Below are positions 28,163 through 39,233 of a stretch of DNA of 64,000 nucleotides, piece by piece. The DNA is from Bacteroidota bacterium. GTDB lineage: Bacteria; Bacteroidota; Bacteroidia; AKYH767-A; JAHEYN01. The position numbers and the translations under genes are program-made. The notes beneath the pieces were generated by a model that was not told the DNA's origin, did not search any database, and worked only from the letters and a program-made list of their open reading frames with translations. Numbering within the stretch: position 1 is the stretch's first letter; every line of letters begins with the position of its first letter. The stretch spans positions 1 to 64,000 of the forward strand of contig JAHEYN010000010.1 of assembly GCA_023251555.1 (NCBI GenBank), in the 5' to 3' direction.

Positions 28163-30490
28163 TTATTGTACAATCTTTAATTTGGCAAATCTCAGAAGCA
28201 ATTGCTTTTGCCCGTGCTGATGGAAAAGGATGGTAGCCTTGATATCGGGGAAAGGCCCGTCAAGATTGATGACTTTTCCGGATCCGAATTTCATGTGCTC
28301 AACGCTCATGCCTACCTGAATCTTGCTGAGGTCATCTGAAAACCCTGCGCCGCCCGTGTGCTGAACCTTGCTGACAGCCTTTAAATTGACAGGTACCTTT
28401 GTTTCTGCCGGAATATTTTTTTTTAATGGAAAATTGTTGGTCACCCGCGGACTGTTGCGAAATACGGGCTCTTCATATTGTGATGGCCGGGTGTGTCCGG
28501 GAACAGGCTCAATAAAATTGCGGTCAATATCTTCTAGGAAACGGCTGGGTTCGCAATCCGTAAGGTTGCCCCACCGGTAACGGCTCTTTGCATATGATAA
28601 AACCAATCTTTTCTGTGCCCTTGTGACAGCTACATAAAATAACCGGCGCTCTTCTTCCATGTCCTCCCTCGAGGCTGCCGACATATACGAAGGGAAAAGA
28701 TTTTCCTCCATGCCAACGATGAAAACATTAGGAAACTCAAGCCCCTTGGAGGCATGAATTGTCATCAGGGAAACGGTATCGTTTTCGCCCGTATCTTCAT
28801 CTGCATCCGTGAGCAGGGCAATATCCTGCATGAAAATGTCAAGTGTTTTCGCTTGTGACTCCACAAGGATTTCACCATCTTCTGGGTTTGCAATTACCGT
28901 TCCTGAGCTCTTTTCAACAAATTCCTTTATACCGTTGAGGAGTTCCTGGATGTTTTCATACCGGCTTATGCCTTCAGGTGTATGGTCGGAATAAAATTCT
29001 TTGAGAACGCCTGACGCGGATGCAATGTGGCTCGCTGCCTGGTATGCATCCTGTTGCCTGGCAACGCCGGCAAAACTTTTTATCATGGTGCAGAACTCGC
29101 TGATTCTTTTAGCAGATGCGCCTCCCGTAATACCTGAATACGGGAAGATATTTTCAATGATCTGCCACAGGTTCAGGTTTTGCTCATCAGCAATAACCAT
29201 GAGTTTCTCAAGCGTTGTTTTTCCAATGCCTCTCGCAGGATAATTGATAATCCGCTTTAAGGCTTCCTCATCCGAAGGATTAATGGCAAGCCTGAAATAA
29301 GCAAGAATGTCCTTGATCTCCTTCCGCTTGTAAAATGAAAGGCCTCCATATATCCTGTAAGGAATATTGAATCTTCTGAGCGCCTCCTCCATTGATCTGG
29401 ATTGCGCATTGGTGCGGTACAGGATTGCGAAATCCCTGTTTGAAAAACCTTCACGGTTTTTAAGATCAAAAATAGATTTCGCTACCTGATTTCCCTCCTC
29501 GTTGTCTGTCAGGGCTCTCAGTAATTTGATTTTCTCCCCGTCTGCATTTTCAGTCCAAACGGATTTATCAATCTGGTCTTTGTTCCTGCTGATGATATTG
29601 TTGGCAGCCTTGACTATGATGCCCGTTGAACGGTAATTCTGCTCCAGTTTGAAAACAGCCAGATCCGGGTAGTCCATAGAGAAATTCAGTATATTCTTGA
29701 TCGTGGCACCCCTGAATGAATAAATGCTCTGGGCATCATCCCCCACAACTGAAATATTTTCATTGCGTGCTGCGAGTTTTTTCAGAATGGCATACTGGAG
29801 GAAGTTGGTGTCCTGGAACTCATCCACGAGTATATACTGGAATTTTCCCTGATACTTGGTTAAAGCCTCGGGCGATTCTTTCAGGAGATCATATGTTTTA
29901 TAGAGGAGATCATCGAAATCCATGGCTCCCGCTTTGTAACATTTAATGCAGTATGTCTCATAGATCCTGCCCGTATGAGGTCTTCCTGAATATGTATCTT
30001 CATTCTGAAAGTCAGGATTTTGCTGGTATTCCTGATACGAAATGAGATTTGTTTTTGCCGTTGATATCCTGTGCAGAATGATATCAGGTTTGTATGTTTT
30101 TTCATCCAGCCCCTTTCCCCGGATGATGTCTTTCAATAAGTTCTTTGAATCATCAGTGTCGTATATGGTGAAGTTGGAAGGGTAGTTTATCCTTTTTGAT
30201 TCGAGCCGCAGGATGCGGGCAAAGACAGAATGAAATGTCCCCATCCATACTTGGGATGATTCAGGTCCCGCAGCAGCAATAATACGGCTTTTCATTTCTC
30301 TTGCTGCCTTATTGGTGAATGTAAGGGCAAGGATATGAAAAGGATCGGCCCCCTGTTTAATCTTGTGAACAATGCGGTAGGTCAGAACTCTTGTTTTCCC
30401 CGAACCCGCTCCTGCAATGATCATCACAGGGCCTTCACTGTGCTCTACAGCTTTTCTTTGAGATTCATTTAGTGCTTCAAGGTAATGCAT
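28163..30490 (-). CDS. ATP-dependent 3'-5' DNA helicase, PcrA/UvrD family
   Basis: Superfamily 1A helicase for DNA repair and replication-fork or transcription conflicts. 775 residues: Q motif (LNESQRKAVEH), Walker A (GAGSGKT), Walker B (VDEFQDTN), motif III (VGDDAQSIYSFRGA), motif IV region and motifs V/VI (TIHASKGLEFPNVF, VAVTRAQKRL). The C-terminal 50 residues (VGMSVEHMKFGSGKVINLDG) resemble the Tudor-like tail of PcrA that binds RNA polymerase. It lies 34 nt after the TPR gene. Confidence 0.97.
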   Translation of the reverse strand: MHYLEALNESQRKAVEHSEGPVMIIAGAGSGKTRVLTYRIVHKIKQGADPFHILALTFTNKAAREMKSRIIAAAGPESSQVWMGTFHSVFARILRLESKRINYPSNFTIYDTDDSKNLLKDIIRGKGLDEKTYKPDIILHRISTAKTNLISYQEYQQNPDFQNEDTYSGRPHTGRIYETYCIKCYKAGAMDFDDLLYKTYDLLKESPEALTKYQGKFQYILVDEFQDTNFLQYAILKKLAARNENISVVGDDAQSIYSFRGATIKNILNFSMDYPDLAVFKLEQNYRSTGIIVKAANNIISRNKDQIDKSVWTENADGEKIKLLRALTDNEEGNQVAKSIFDLKNREGFSNRDFAILYRTNAQSRSMEEALRRFNIPYRIYGGLSFYKRKEIKDILAYFRLAINPSDEEALKRIINYPARGIGKTTLEKLMVIADEQNLNLWQIIENIFPYSGITGGASAKRISEFCTMIKSFAGVARQQDAYQAASHIASASGVLKEFYSDHTPEGISRYENIQELLNGIKEFVEKSSGTVIANPEDGEILVESQAKTLDIFMQDIALLTDADEDTGENDTVSLMTIHASKGLEFPNVFIVGMEENLFPSYMSAASREDMEEERRLFYVAVTRAQKRLVLSYAKSRYRWGNLTDCEPSRFLEDIDRNFIEPVPGHTRPSQYEEPVFRNSPRVTNNFPLKKNIPAETKVPVNLKAVSKVQHTGGAGFSDDLSKIQVGMSVEHMKFGSGKVINLDGPFPDIKATILFHQHGQKQLLLRFAKLKIVQ

Positions 30491-30524
30491 TCTTAAAAGT
30501 ACCGTTTTTAAATACCTTGGGTTA

Positions 30525-31643
30525 CTACCTGCAGTGGAGCTTTATGATCTCGTATGCTTCCGTATCTCCCATTTCTCCCGCCTTGCTGAAATCCAGGCAA
30601 GCTCCGTCTTTATCGCCCGATAAGTATTTCGCATTCCCCCTGTTGAAAAATGCATTTGAAAAGTCTGGTTTTAATTCAACTGTTTTATTGAAATCATCTA
30701 TCGCTCCACGGTAGTCTTCCATCTCGCTTTTTGCAACACCCCGGTTATAATAGGCTTTATAGAAATCCGGCTTAAACTCAATTACCTTACTGTAGTCTTT
30801 AATGGCTCCCCTGTAATCTTTGAACCTGCTTTTACTGAGTCCTCTGAAAAAATACGCATCAACAATTCCTGAATCAAGCTCTATTGCTTTGCTGAAATCC
30901 TTTATGGCAGCACTGTATAGCTCTGAATTGAAGCGGAACAAAGCCCGTTTCATATAAGCCTTGTCGTATTTCGGGTCCACATCTATTGCTTTCTCGTAGT
31001 CGGGCAGGGCAGCTTTGACCCCTTTTTTCCTTTCTGTGGAAACACCCCGGTAATAAAATGCCTCCGCTGCATCCGGACGAAGAGCTACAGCCTTTTCAAA
31101 ATCGTCGGATTCTCCTTTGGTATCGTCTGTAGAACCTTTTGCAATGGCCCGGTACACATATGCCATGTAATAATCCGGGTTTTCTCCGATGGCCCGGTTG
31201 AAGTCCTTAATGGCACTTTCATAGTCTTTTAATTCAGTTTTGACAAGTCCCCTGTTGTAGTAAAATTCAGCATTGTCGGATTGCTGGTCAATAGCTTTGT
31301 TATAATCCTCCAGCGCAGCTTTATAATCACCGAGATTAAATTTAACAATGCCTCTGTTGTTGTATGCAAGAGGGTACGTCGGCTTTAGTTCTATCACCTT
31401 GCTGTAATCCTCCAGAGCACCGCGCAGATCTTTCAGCAGAACTTTTACGTTTCCCCGGTTGTAATAAGCCTTTGAAAAATCAGCCTTTAAATCAATAGCC
31501 TTATTGTAATTGTCAAGCGCAGCTGGATAATCACCCGCCATTTCCTTTTCAAATCCGGCAGCCCAGAACTCAAGGGCGGTTTTCTGAGAAAATGAAATAT
31601 TTACGAGAAACAGTGAAAAAAATGTTACAAGAAGTTTCTTCAT
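30525..31643 (-). CDS. Exported TPR-repeat protein
   Basis: 372 residues with a signal peptide (MKKLLVTFFSLFLVNISFSQ) followed by about ten 34-residue TPR units of the type DYSKVIELKPTYPLAYNNRG, covering most of the protein. The end carries GDKDGACLDFSKAGEMGD and a final Cys (KLHC), a cap also found in the second TPR protein of this window (62360-62995). It probably mediates protein contacts in the periplasm; partners are unknown. Located upstream of the PcrA-like helicase on the same strand. Confidence 0.9.
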   Translation of the reverse strand: MKKLLVTFFSLFLVNISFSQKTALEFWAAGFEKEMAGDYPAALDNYNKAIDLKADFSKAYYNRGNVKVLLKDLRGALEDYSKVIELKPTYPLAYNNRGIVKFNLGDYKAALEDYNKAIDQQSDNAEFYYNRGLVKTELKDYESAIKDFNRAIGENPDYYMAYVYRAIAKGSTDDTKGESDDFEKAVALRPDAAEAFYYRGVSTERKKGVKAALPDYEKAIDVDPKYDKAYMKRALFRFNSELYSAAIKDFSKAIELDSGIVDAYFFRGLSKSRFKDYRGAIKDYSKVIEFKPDFYKAYYNRGVAKSEMEDYRGAIDDFNKTVELKPDFSNAFFNRGNAKYLSGDKDGACLDFSKAGEMGDTEAYEIIKLHCR

Positions 31644-31793
31644 GGCTTTTTTTTGACACGGAACTTTTCCCCGGAAGGCAAATTTATAAAATAATGTATA
31701 TAACGGATGTTGAATGATCTTATTTTTCCCGAAAAAGAATGTGAGGGGAGTTTATTCACCCTTTTTAAAGAGGCCGAAGCAAAGGTGGGCACT

Positions 31794-31827
31794 CAAAAGT
31801 AGTGAGAATCAAAAAAAATCATACAAA
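31794..31827 (-). promoter_or_regulatory. Promoter candidate of the TPR gene
   Basis: TTTG (31827-31824), a 22-nt spacer and TACTTTTG (31801-31794) match the Bacteroidota promoter on the minus strand. The gene starts about 150 nt downstream, leaving a long leader. It is back to back with the rpsL promoter. Confidence 0.5.
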
Positions 31828-31831
31828 TCGT

Positions 31832-31860
31832 TTTGGATTATGAAAATAATTTTACCTTTG
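31832..31860 (+). promoter_or_regulatory. Promoter of the str-S10-spc-alpha cluster
   Basis: TTTG (31832-31835), a 17-nt A/T-rich spacer and TACCTTTG (31853-31860) match TTTG / TAnnTTTG fully. rpsL starts 62 nt downstream. It is the only strong candidate ahead of the ribosomal genes. Confidence 0.75.
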
Positions 31861-31922
31861 CAGTCCCAAAAAAAATAAATGGGTCGTTTTTGTATTGTAA
31901 ATAAAAGAGGGAAATAAAGAAC

Positions 31923-32312
31923 ATGCCTACCATTCAACAGTTGGTTCGGAAAGGACGAAAACAGGTGATTGACAAAAGTAAATCACCCGCACTGGTTTCA
32001 TGTCCTCAGCGCAGAGGCGTATGTACGCGCGTGTATACAACTACTCCTAAGAAACCTAACTCTGCATTGAGGAAAGTCGCAAGGGTCAGGCTTACAAACG
32101 GATTTGAAGTGACTGCATATATCCCTGGCGAAGGACACAACCTTCAGGAGCACTCTATCGTCCTTATCAGAGGCGGGAGGGTGAAAGACCTTCCCGGGGT
32201 GAGGTACCATATAATCAGGGGTGCTCTTGATACTTCAGGAGTGGAAGGGAGAAATCAGAGAAGGTCAAAGTATGGAACTAAAAAACCTAAGCAGGCATCC
32301 GCAAAAAAGTAA
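31923..32312 (+). CDS. rpsL: 30S ribosomal protein uS12
   Basis: 129-residue decoding-centre protein. [13 protein letters not shown] keeps the Lys at position 43 and GGRVKDLPG keeps the second conserved Lys, the two main sites of streptomycin-resistance mutations, so the wild-type sensitive form is present here. First gene of the supercluster, with a promoter 62 nt upstream and a purine-rich but not canonical leader. Confidence 0.99.
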   Translation: MPTIQQLVRKGRKQVIDKSKSPALVSCPQRRGVCTRVYTTTPKKPNSALRKVARVRLTNGFEVTAYIPGEGHNLQEHSIVLIRGGRVKDLPGVRYHIIRGALDTSGVEGRNQRRSKYGTKKPKQASAKK

Positions 32313-32335
32313 AACAATTCAGTTGAACAGTTACG

Positions 32336-32794
32336 ATGAGAAAAGCAAGATCAAAAAAAAGAATACTACTGCCCGATCCCAAATTCAATGACCGGTTGGT
32401 TACACGGTTTGTCAATAACCTTATGGACTCAGGTAAAAAACCTAAGGCCTATGGTATTTTCTATGATGCCCTTGAAATAGCCGAGGGTAAACTCAAAGAA
32501 AACGGATTGGAAGTATGGAAAAAGGCACTTGAAAATGTAATGCCTTCCGTAGAGGTAAGAAGCCGCAGGGTTGGGGGTGCTACCTTCCAGATTCCTGCCG
32601 AAGTAAGGCCCGACAGGAAAATATCTCTCGGCATAAAATGGCTGATAAAATACGCGGGTGAAAGACACGAAAAGTCCATGAAAGAAAAACTGGCAGCTGA
32701 AATCGTATCCGCTTTCAAAGGAGAAGGATCGGCTGTTAAAAAGAAAGACGATACCCATCGTATGGCAGAAGCCTTTTCACATTTTAAAGTTTAA
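32336..32794 (+). CDS. rpsG: 30S ribosomal protein uS7
   Basis: Nucleates assembly of the 30S head and contacts the E site. 152 residues, with the N-terminal basic segment ([16 protein letters not shown]), the beta-hairpin region [21 protein letters not shown] and a complete C-terminus. It lies 23 nt after rpsL, in standard str order. Confidence 0.99.
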   Translation: MRKARSKKRILLPDPKFNDRLVTRFVNNLMDSGKKPKAYGIFYDALEIAEGKLKENGLEVWKKALENVMPSVEVRSRRVGGATFQIPAEVRPDRKISLGIKWLIKYAGERHEKSMKEKLAAEIVSAFKGEGSAVKKKDDTHRMAEAFSHFKV

Positions 32795-32811
32795 AAAGTA
32801 ATAAAGACGGA

Positions 32812-34929
32812 ATGAGTCAGGATCTTCGATATACAAGGAACATAGGGATAATGGCGCATATTGATGCGGGCAAGACCACTACTACTGAACGTATTCTTTA
32901 TTATACCGGTATTGTTCATAAGATGGGAGAGGTGCATGAGGGGGCGGCTACCATGGACTGGATGGTCCAGGAGCAGGAAAGAGGCATTACAATTACCTCT
33001 GCCGCCACAACTACATACTGGAATTACAATGACGAAAAATTTAAAATAAATATAATTGATACACCCGGCCACGTTGATTTTACCGTTGAGGTTGAACGCT
33101 CCCTGCGTGTGCTTGACGGTGCAGTTGGCTTATTTTGTGCAGTTGGCGGTGTAGAACCTCAGTCTGAAACTGTCTGGCGTCAGGCTAATAAATATCATGT
33201 TCCCCGTATTGCCTTTGTTAATAAGATGGACAGGGCAGGAGCGAATTTCTATAACGTCGTAAAGGAAATTAAAGATAAACTTGGCGCACGCCCTGCCCCA
33301 CTCCAGGTCCCTATAGGTTCGGAAGATACTTTTAAAGGAGTGGTGGATCTCGTTACCAATAAGGCTATTATATGGGATGAAGAAACCAGAGGCATGACCT
33401 TTAAAGAGATCCCTATCCCTGAAGAACTTAAGGAAGAGGTAAAGCAATGGAGGTCAAACCTCGTTGAAACAATAGCAGAATATGATGATAACCTTCTGAC
33501 CAAGTTTTTTGAGAATCCGGATTCCATTACTGCTGATGAGATGAGGGCAGCAATCAGAAAAGCAACCATAGCAATGAGCATTACCCCCGTTTTGTGCGGG
33601 TCTGCTTTTAAAAATAAAGGCGTGCAGACTATGCTTGATGCGGTGATTTCTTTCCTTCCCTGTCCCCTTGACGTTCCTTCTGTGAAGGGAACAAATCCTC
33701 AAACCGGAGAGGAAGAAGAGCGCCGCCCCGATGCAAAAGATCATTTTGCTGCTCTTGCCTTTAAAATAATGACAGACCCCTTTGTGGGCCGCCTTGCATT
33801 CTTCCGCGCTTATTCCGGAAAGCTTGACGGAGGATCGTACGTCCTTAATACAAGGACTATGAAAAATGAACGGATCTCCCGCCTTATCAGGATGCATGCC
33901 AATAAACAAAATCCCGTTGAGTCCGTGGAGGCTGGAGACCTTGTGGCCGCTGTCGGGTTTAAAGATATTCGTACCGGTGATACTTTGTGTGACCCGGACT
34001 ATCCCGTTACGCTTGAATCAATGAGTTTCCCAACACCTGTGATAGGTCTTGCGGTGGAACCTAAAACCCAGGCGGATGTGGATAAACTTGGTATGGCTCT
34101 TGCCAAATTGGCTGAGGAAGACCCTACTTTCAGGGTACACACCGATGAAGAAACCGGACAGACTGTAATTTCAGGTATGGGTGAACTTCATCTTGAAATT
34201 ATTGTTGACCGCCTCAGGCGTGAATTTAAAGTGGAATGCAATCAGGGTGCACCTCAGGTTGCTTATAAAGAAGCTATTACAGGAAAAATTGAACATCGGG
34301 AAGTTTATAAAAAACAAACCGGCGGACGTGGAAAATTCGCAGATATTTACTTCGAAATATCCCCCGTTGACCCTGATTTCGATCGGGCTAAAAGTGACCT
34401 GCAGTTTATTAATGAAGTTGTCGGAGGTAATATCCCAAGAGAATTTATCCCTTCAGTGCAGAAAGGGTTTGATGCCGCTATGGTAAATGGAGTGCTTGCG
34501 GGCTATCCTATGGATAATCTTAAGGTCCGGCTTATGGATGGCTCATACCATACTGTTGACTCCGATTCACTTTCTTTTGAAATATGTGCCCGCAATGCTT
34601 TCAGGGAGGCATGCAGGAAGGCTAAACCGATTTTGCTTGAACCGATTATGAAAGTGGAAGTTATTACCCCTGAAGAAAACATGGGAGATGTGATGGGCGA
34701 TCTTAATAAAAGGCGCGGGCAACTTGAAGGTGTGGATACAAAGGCCGGCTCTCAGGTTATTAAAGCAAAAGTGCCCCTCTCCGAAATGTTCGGGTATGTA
34801 ACTACACTTCGTACTATAACCTCTGGCCGGGCTTCTTCAACGATGGAGTTCTCCCATTATGCTGAAGTGCCTAAGTCTATTTCTGAAGAGGTGGTTGCAA
34901 AAGTGAAAGGTAAAACGGAAAAAGTTTAA
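32812..34929 (+). CDS. fusA: Elongation factor G
   Basis: GTPase that drives ribosomal translocation and, with RRF, recycling. 705 residues: G1 [12 protein letters not shown], switch I with [11 protein letters not shown]3 DTPGHVDF, G4 NKMDR, then domains II to V with the loop of domain IV in GGRGKFADI. It follows rpsG in str order, but tuf, often next, is absent; rpsJ begins 7 nt downstream, so the str and S10 groups are joined. Confidence 0.99.
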   Translation: MSQDLRYTRNIGIMAHIDAGKTTTTERILYYTGIVHKMGEVHEGAATMDWMVQEQERGITITSAATTTYWNYNDEKFKINIIDTPGHVDFTVEVERSLRVLDGAVGLFCAVGGVEPQSETVWRQANKYHVPRIAFVNKMDRAGANFYNVVKEIKDKLGARPAPLQVPIGSEDTFKGVVDLVTNKAIIWDEETRGMTFKEIPIPEELKEEVKQWRSNLVETIAEYDDNLLTKFFENPDSITADEMRAAIRKATIAMSITPVLCGSAFKNKGVQTMLDAVISFLPCPLDVPSVKGTNPQTGEEEERRPDAKDHFAALAFKIMTDPFVGRLAFFRAYSGKLDGGSYVLNTRTMKNERISRLIRMHANKQNPVESVEAGDLVAAVGFKDIRTGDTLCDPDYPVTLESMSFPTPVIGLAVEPKTQADVDKLGMALAKLAEEDPTFRVHTDEETGQTVISGMGELHLEIIVDRLRREFKVECNQGAPQVAYKEAITGKIEHREVYKKQTGGRGKFADIYFEISPVDPDFDRAKSDLQFINEVVGGNIPREFIPSVQKGFDAAMVNGVLAGYPMDNLKVRLMDGSYHTVDSDSLSFEICARNAFREACRKAKPILLEPIMKVEVITPEENMGDVMGDLNKRRGQLEGVDTKAGSQVIKAKVPLSEMFGYVTTLRTITSGRASSTMEFSHYAEVPKSISEEVVAKVKGKTEKV

Positions 34930-34936
34930 TTTAAAT

Positions 34937-35242
34937 ATGAGCCAGAAGATAAGGATAAAGCTTAAGTCGTACGATTATAATCTCGTTGATAAGTCAGCTG
35001 AGAAAATCGTGAAAACAGTGCGCTCAACCGGAGCTGTCGTGAGTGGTCCCATCCCCTTACCGACAGAGAAAGACATCTTTACGGTTCTCCGCTCTCCTCA
35101 CGTGGATAAAAAGTCTCGTGACCAGTTCCAGTTATGCTCATATAAAAGGTTACTCGATATTTATAGCTCTACATCCAAAACTGTGGACGCATTGATGAAA
35201 CTTGAACTTCCCAGCGGGGTGGACGTTGAAATAAAAGTCTGA
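34937..35242 (+). CDS. rpsJ: 30S ribosomal protein uS10
   Basis: 101 residues, the first gene of the S10 group. It binds the 30S head and, in other bacteria, NusB/NusG for antitermination. The [21 protein letters not shown] opening and [25 protein letters not shown] loop are standard. Confidence 0.99.
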   Translation: MSQKIRIKLKSYDYNLVDKSAEKIVKTVRSTGAVVSGPIPLPTEKDIFTVLRSPHVDKKSRDQFQLCSYKRLLDIYSSTSKTVDALMKLELPSGVDVEIKV

Positions 35243-35269
35243 TTAATCAATAAAAAAATTACAATAGTC

Positions 35270-35887
35270 ATGTCAGGACTGATAGGAAAAAAAATAGGGA
35301 TGACAAATATCTTCAGCGCCGAGGGGAAAAATGTTCCTTGCACTGTTGTTGAAGTCGGTCCCTGCATTGTTACTCAGGTTAAAACGGTTGAGAAGGATGG
35401 ATACCAGGCTGTGCAGCTTGCATTTGATGAGAAGAAAGAAAAACATACCTCTGCCGCCCTTAAAGCCCATTTTGTAAAGGCTAAGACAACACCCAAACGT
35501 AAAGTGACAGAGTTTCGCCATTTCCCGGAAGCCCTTAATCTTGGAGATGTACTTAAAGCAGATCTTTTTACTGAAGGAGATTTTGTTGATATAAGAGGGG
35601 TTTCAAAGGGAAAGGGCTTTCAGGGTGTGGTTAAAAGACATGGATTCAGCGGAGTTGGAATGCAGACACATGGTCAGCATAACCGTTTGAGAGCACCCGG
35701 ATCTATGGGCGCATCTTCATTCCCTTCAAGAGTTATTAAAGGAAAAAAACTCGGCGGAAGGACAGGCGGGAGTAATGTTAAGGTGCAAAACATTCAGGTA
35801 GTGAAAGTTCTTCCCGATGAAAATTTATTGCTTGTGAAGGGAGCCGTACCCGGACACAAGGGTTCGTATGTAATTATTGAAAAGTAG
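35270..35887 (+). CDS. rplC: 50S ribosomal protein uL3
   Basis: 205 residues, an early 23S-binding protein whose long central loop reaches the peptidyl-transferase centre. [13 protein letters not shown] at the start and [20 protein letters not shown] in the loop are diagnostic; the Gln in GQHNR is the site methylated by PrmB in E. coli. 27 nt after rpsJ. Confidence 0.99.
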   Translation: MSGLIGKKIGMTNIFSAEGKNVPCTVVEVGPCIVTQVKTVEKDGYQAVQLAFDEKKEKHTSAALKAHFVKAKTTPKRKVTEFRHFPEALNLGDVLKADLFTEGDFVDIRGVSKGKGFQGVVKRHGFSGVGMQTHGQHNRLRAPGSMGASSFPSRVIKGKKLGGRTGGSNVKVQNIQVVKVLPDENLLLVKGAVPGHKGSYVIIEK

Positions 35888-35889
35888 CC

Positions 35890-36519
35890 ATGGACGCAAA
35901 GGTCATAAATATTAAAGGAGAGGATACCGGCAGGAAAGTAAAACTTCCTGCATCAGTTTTTGCTGTTGATCCTAATGATCATGCTATATATCTTGATGTA
36001 AAACAGCACCTCGCAAACCTTAGGCAGGGAACGCATAAATCGAAACAAAGAAATGAGGTTGCCGGAAGCACAAAAAAAATTAAGCGCCAGAAGGGAACTG
36101 GTGGCGCACGTGCTGGTAGTTTGAAAAATCCTGAATTCAGAGGAGGCGGAAGAATATTTGGCCCCGTTCCGCGTGATTATAGTTTTAAGTTGAATAAGAA
36201 ACTTAAAAAACTGGCCCGTCTTTCTGCTCTTAGTTATAAAGCAAAGGAAAATGGCATTACTGTCGTAGAGGATTTTAACTTCGAAAATCCTAAAACGAAA
36301 CAGTATACGGAAATTATGAAGAGTCTTAACTTTGCAGCTAAAAAGATCCTGCTGGTGATGCCTGAAATGAATCGCAATATCTATCTGTCCTCAAGAAATA
36401 TTCCCTCCCAAAAAGCAACTACTGTAGCTGAGATAAACACCTATGATATTTTGAATGCACAGAATTTGCTGCTGCTGGAGAGTTCGGTGAAGCTTCTGGA
36501 AAAATCGCTATCGAAATGA
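35890..36519 (+). CDS. rplD: 50S ribosomal protein uL4
   Basis: 209 residues. The loop lining the exit tunnel ([20 protein letters not shown], then [15 protein letters not shown]) is intact. In E. coli L4 also represses the S10 operon; no such leader is evident here. The stop overlaps the rplW start (ATGA), so the two are translationally coupled. Confidence 0.99.
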   Translation: MDAKVINIKGEDTGRKVKLPASVFAVDPNDHAIYLDVKQHLANLRQGTHKSKQRNEVAGSTKKIKRQKGTGGARAGSLKNPEFRGGGRIFGPVPRDYSFKLNKKLKKLARLSALSYKAKENGITVVEDFNFENPKTKQYTEIMKSLNFAAKKILLVMPEMNRNIYLSSRNIPSQKATTVAEINTYDILNAQNLLLLESSVKLLEKSLSK

Positions 36520-36806
36520 GTATAATACAAAAACCGGTTGTTACTGAAAAAATGACTGCCGCCAGTGAAAAACTTGGCTCATATGGATTTATTGTGGATA
36601 AAAAATCAAATAAACTTCAAATTAAAAAGGCCATAGAAAGCACTTATAGTGTTACAGTCGAATCTGTAAGAACTATGTCTTATTATGGAAAAAAGAAAGT
36701 CAGGTATACCAAGACAGGTGTTATGCAGGGTAGAAAAAATCAATATAAAAAAGCTGTTGTTACCCTTAAAAAAGGAGATACAATAGACTTTTTTAATAAC
36801 ATATAG
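36516..36806 (+). CDS. rplW: 50S ribosomal protein uL23
   Basis: 96 residues, at the tunnel exit where SRP and trigger factor dock. Starts [12 protein letters not shown] and keeps the [21 protein letters not shown] segment. The start overlaps the rplD stop by 4 nt. Confidence 0.98.
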   Translation: MSIIQKPVVTEKMTAASEKLGSYGFIVDKKSNKLQIKKAIESTYSVTVESVRTMSYYGKKKVRYTKTGVMQGRKNQYKKAVVTLKKGDTIDFFNNI

Positions 36807-36815
36807 AAAAGCATC

Positions 36816-37646
36816 ATGGGAATAAAAAAATACAGACCAATCACCCCTGGTCAGCGTTTCAAGGAAATTGTTGACTTTCAGGAGTTGACCTCAGAATCAA
36901 CAGGCCCTGAAAAGAGTTTGTTGGTTTTTAAAAAAAATAGCGGTGGAAGAAATAACACTGGAAAGATGACAGTCAGGTATATTGGCGGCGGACATAAAAA
37001 GATGCTCAGGGTAATAGATTTTAAGAGAGATAAATCAGGGGTCCCCGCTAAGGTGCAATCCATTGAGTATGATCCGTACCGCACATCGAGAATAGCTCTC
37101 CTGCAATATGCTGATGGAGAAAAAAGATACATCCTTGCGCCTAACGGGTTGAAGCTGGGCCAGAAGGTTCTTTCCGGAGAGGGAGCTGCCCCGGAAATAG
37201 GGAATGCACTGTATCTTAAAGATATCCCGTTTGGAACACTTGTTCATAATATTGAAATGAAACCTGGTCAGGGTGGCATACTTGCACGGGGGGCCGGTTC
37301 CTATGCCCAGTTGCTTGCACGGGAAGGCCGGTATGCAACATTGAAACTTCCTTCCGGTGAAATCAGAATGGTCCTTGTGACTTGTATGGCCAGCATAGGT
37401 ACAGCATCAAATGCAGACCATATTCTTGAAAGCCATGGGAAAGCAGGACGCAGAAGATGGCTTGGCAGAAGACCCCGGAACAGGGGGGTTGCCATGAACC
37501 CTGTTGATCATCCTATGGGAGGCGGTGAAGGAAAGGCATCAGGAGGGCATCCGAGGTCTAGGAAAGGTTTGTATGCCAAAGGTTATAAAACCAGATCTAA
37601 AAAGAAAACGTCTGACATGTATATTGTAGAAAGAAGAAAGAAATAA
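36816..37646 (+). CDS. rplB: 50S ribosomal protein uL2
   Basis: 276 residues, needed for subunit joining and peptidyl transfer. The C-terminal signature [19 protein letters not shown] holds the conserved His thought to be close to the catalytic centre. Standard length and position after rplW. Confidence 0.99.
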   Translation: MGIKKYRPITPGQRFKEIVDFQELTSESTGPEKSLLVFKKNSGGRNNTGKMTVRYIGGGHKKMLRVIDFKRDKSGVPAKVQSIEYDPYRTSRIALLQYADGEKRYILAPNGLKLGQKVLSGEGAAPEIGNALYLKDIPFGTLVHNIEMKPGQGGILARGAGSYAQLLAREGRYATLKLPSGEIRMVLVTCMASIGTASNADHILESHGKAGRRRWLGRRPRNRGVAMNPVDHPMGGGEGKASGGHPRSRKGLYAKGYKTRSKKKTSDMYIVERRKK

Positions 37647-37661
37647 TAAAATAAAGAAGCA

Positions 37662-37970
37662 ATGAGCCGATCGCTGAAAAAAGGTCCCTTTATAGATTAT
37701 AAACTTGAGAAGAAAATTCTTGCGATGAATGAATCCAGAAAAAAAACTGTGCTTAAAACGTGGTCAAGGCGATCTGTAATCTCCCCTGACTTTGTAGGTC
37801 ACACTATTGCAGTTTACAATGGAAATAAATTCATCCCTGTTTATGTCACAGAGAACATGGTAGGGCATAAATTGGGAGAATTTGCACCTACAAGGACTTT
37901 CAGGGCTCATGCAGGTAACAAGGAAAAGACCGCAGAAACCCCGGCACCAAAGCCAGCCGCTGCTGCTTAA
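37662..37970 (+). CDS. rpsS: 30S ribosomal protein uS19
   Basis: 102 residues. The core ([14 protein letters not shown], then [16 protein letters not shown]) is standard and binds the 30S head with uS13. The last 18 residues or so form an extra Ala/Pro/Lys-rich tail ([14 protein letters not shown]) beyond the usual end, probably disordered. Confidence 0.98.
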   Translation: MSRSLKKGPFIDYKLEKKILAMNESRKKTVLKTWSRRSVISPDFVGHTIAVYNGNKFIPVYVTENMVGHKLGEFAPTRTFRAHAGNKEKTAETPAPKPAAAA

Positions 37971-37985
37971 TAACTAAGACAGACT

Positions 37986-38456
37986 ATGGGAGAAAGAAAA
38001 CGTACCGCTGCTAACGCAAGGAAAGAGGCAAACAAATCCAGATATTTTGCCTCTCTTAATAATTGTCCTACATCACCTCGTAAAATGAGGCTTGTTGCGG
38101 ATTTAATACGCGGCCAGAAGGTTGATACAGCGATCAGTATCTTAAAATATACCAGGAAGGAAGCATCTGAGCGGCTCGAAAAACTTCTGCTTTCCACTCT
38201 CGCCAACTGGCAGGCTAAAAATGAAGGCCGAAGAATGGAAGATGCAGGTCTTTATATAAAGGAGATATTTGTGGATAGTGCAAGGCAGCTTAAGCGTTTA
38301 AGTCCTGCTCCGCAGGGTCGCGGCTATAGGATTAGGAAAAGATCCAATCATGTTACTCTTGTTGTAGATTCAAAAGAGGAAGATACAAACGGAAAGAAGT
38401 TGAAAAAAGAACAGTCAGTAGGGGATAAACCTTTGGAACCGGTAGCAGAAAAATAA
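37986..38456 (+). CDS. rplV: 50S ribosomal protein uL22 with C-terminal extension
   Basis: The core (about residues 20-120) has [15 protein letters not shown] and the tunnel hairpin ending [20 protein letters not shown]. About 30 further residues ([20 protein letters not shown]) follow the usual end, giving 156 residues compared with about 110 in E. coli. The tail is charged and probably flexible. Confidence 0.97.
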   Translation: MGERKRTAANARKEANKSRYFASLNNCPTSPRKMRLVADLIRGQKVDTAISILKYTRKEASERLEKLLLSTLANWQAKNEGRRMEDAGLYIKEIFVDSARQLKRLSPAPQGRGYRIRKRSNHVTLVVDSKEEDTNGKKLKKEQSVGDKPLEPVAEK

Positions 38457-38475
38457 AATTATTAAAATATAATTA

Positions 38476-39219
38476 ATGGGACAAAAAGTTAACCCTATAA
38501 GTAATAGGTTGGGAATTATAAGAGGTTGGGACTCTAACTGGTATGGAGGGAGGAAGTATTCCGATAAGCTCGTTGAGGATGAAAAGATCCGGAAATATCT
38601 TCATGCAAGGCTGGCAAAGGGAAGTGTGTCCAAGGTTGTAATTGAGAGAACGCTTAAATTAATTACTGTTACCATTCATACAGCAAGACCCGGTATTGTG
38701 ATAGGTAAAGGAGGCAGCGAAGTGGATAAGATTAAAGAAGAGTTGAAAAAGATTATTAACACTGCTAAAGATGCTGAACAGAAGGATATACAAATAAACA
38801 TTTTTGAAATTAAACGCCCCGAACTTGATGCACAACTGGTAAGCGACAGCGTTGCAAGGCAGCTTGAGGCGAGAATCTCATACAGGAGAGCCATTAAGAT
38901 GGCTATTGCGTCTACAATGAGAATGGGTGCGGAAGGAATTAAGGTGATGACGTCCGGGCGCCTCGGCGGGGCTGAAATTGCGCGATCAGAACATTACAAA
39001 GAAGGCAGAATTCCTCTGCATACTTTTCGTGCCGATATAGATTTCGCTGTTTCTGAAGCACAAACTTCTTATGGGAAAATAGGGGTGAAGGTATGGATAT
39101 GCAAAGGAGAAGTCTTGGGGAAACGGGATCTTTCCCCCAACATAGGTATGTATAGTGCTGCTGCTAAAGGTCCGGGAGGTAATAAACCACAGGTTGGCAG
39201 GAAAGGCAGAAGAGATTAA
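38476..39219 (+). CDS. rpsC: 30S ribosomal protein uS3
   Basis: 247 residues at the mRNA entry site. The KH domain has the GKGG loop in [15 protein letters not shown], and the C-terminal domain carries [23 protein letters not shown]. Standard order between rplV and rplP. Confidence 0.99.
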   Translation: MGQKVNPISNRLGIIRGWDSNWYGGRKYSDKLVEDEKIRKYLHARLAKGSVSKVVIERTLKLITVTIHTARPGIVIGKGGSEVDKIKEELKKIINTAKDAEQKDIQINIFEIKRPELDAQLVSDSVARQLEARISYRRAIKMAIASTMRMGAEGIKVMTSGRLGGAEIARSEHYKEGRIPLHTFRADIDFAVSEAQTSYGKIGVKVWICKGEVLGKRDLSPNIGMYSAAAKGPGGNKPQVGRKGRRD

Positions 39220-39233
39220 TAAAAAGTATCCAG

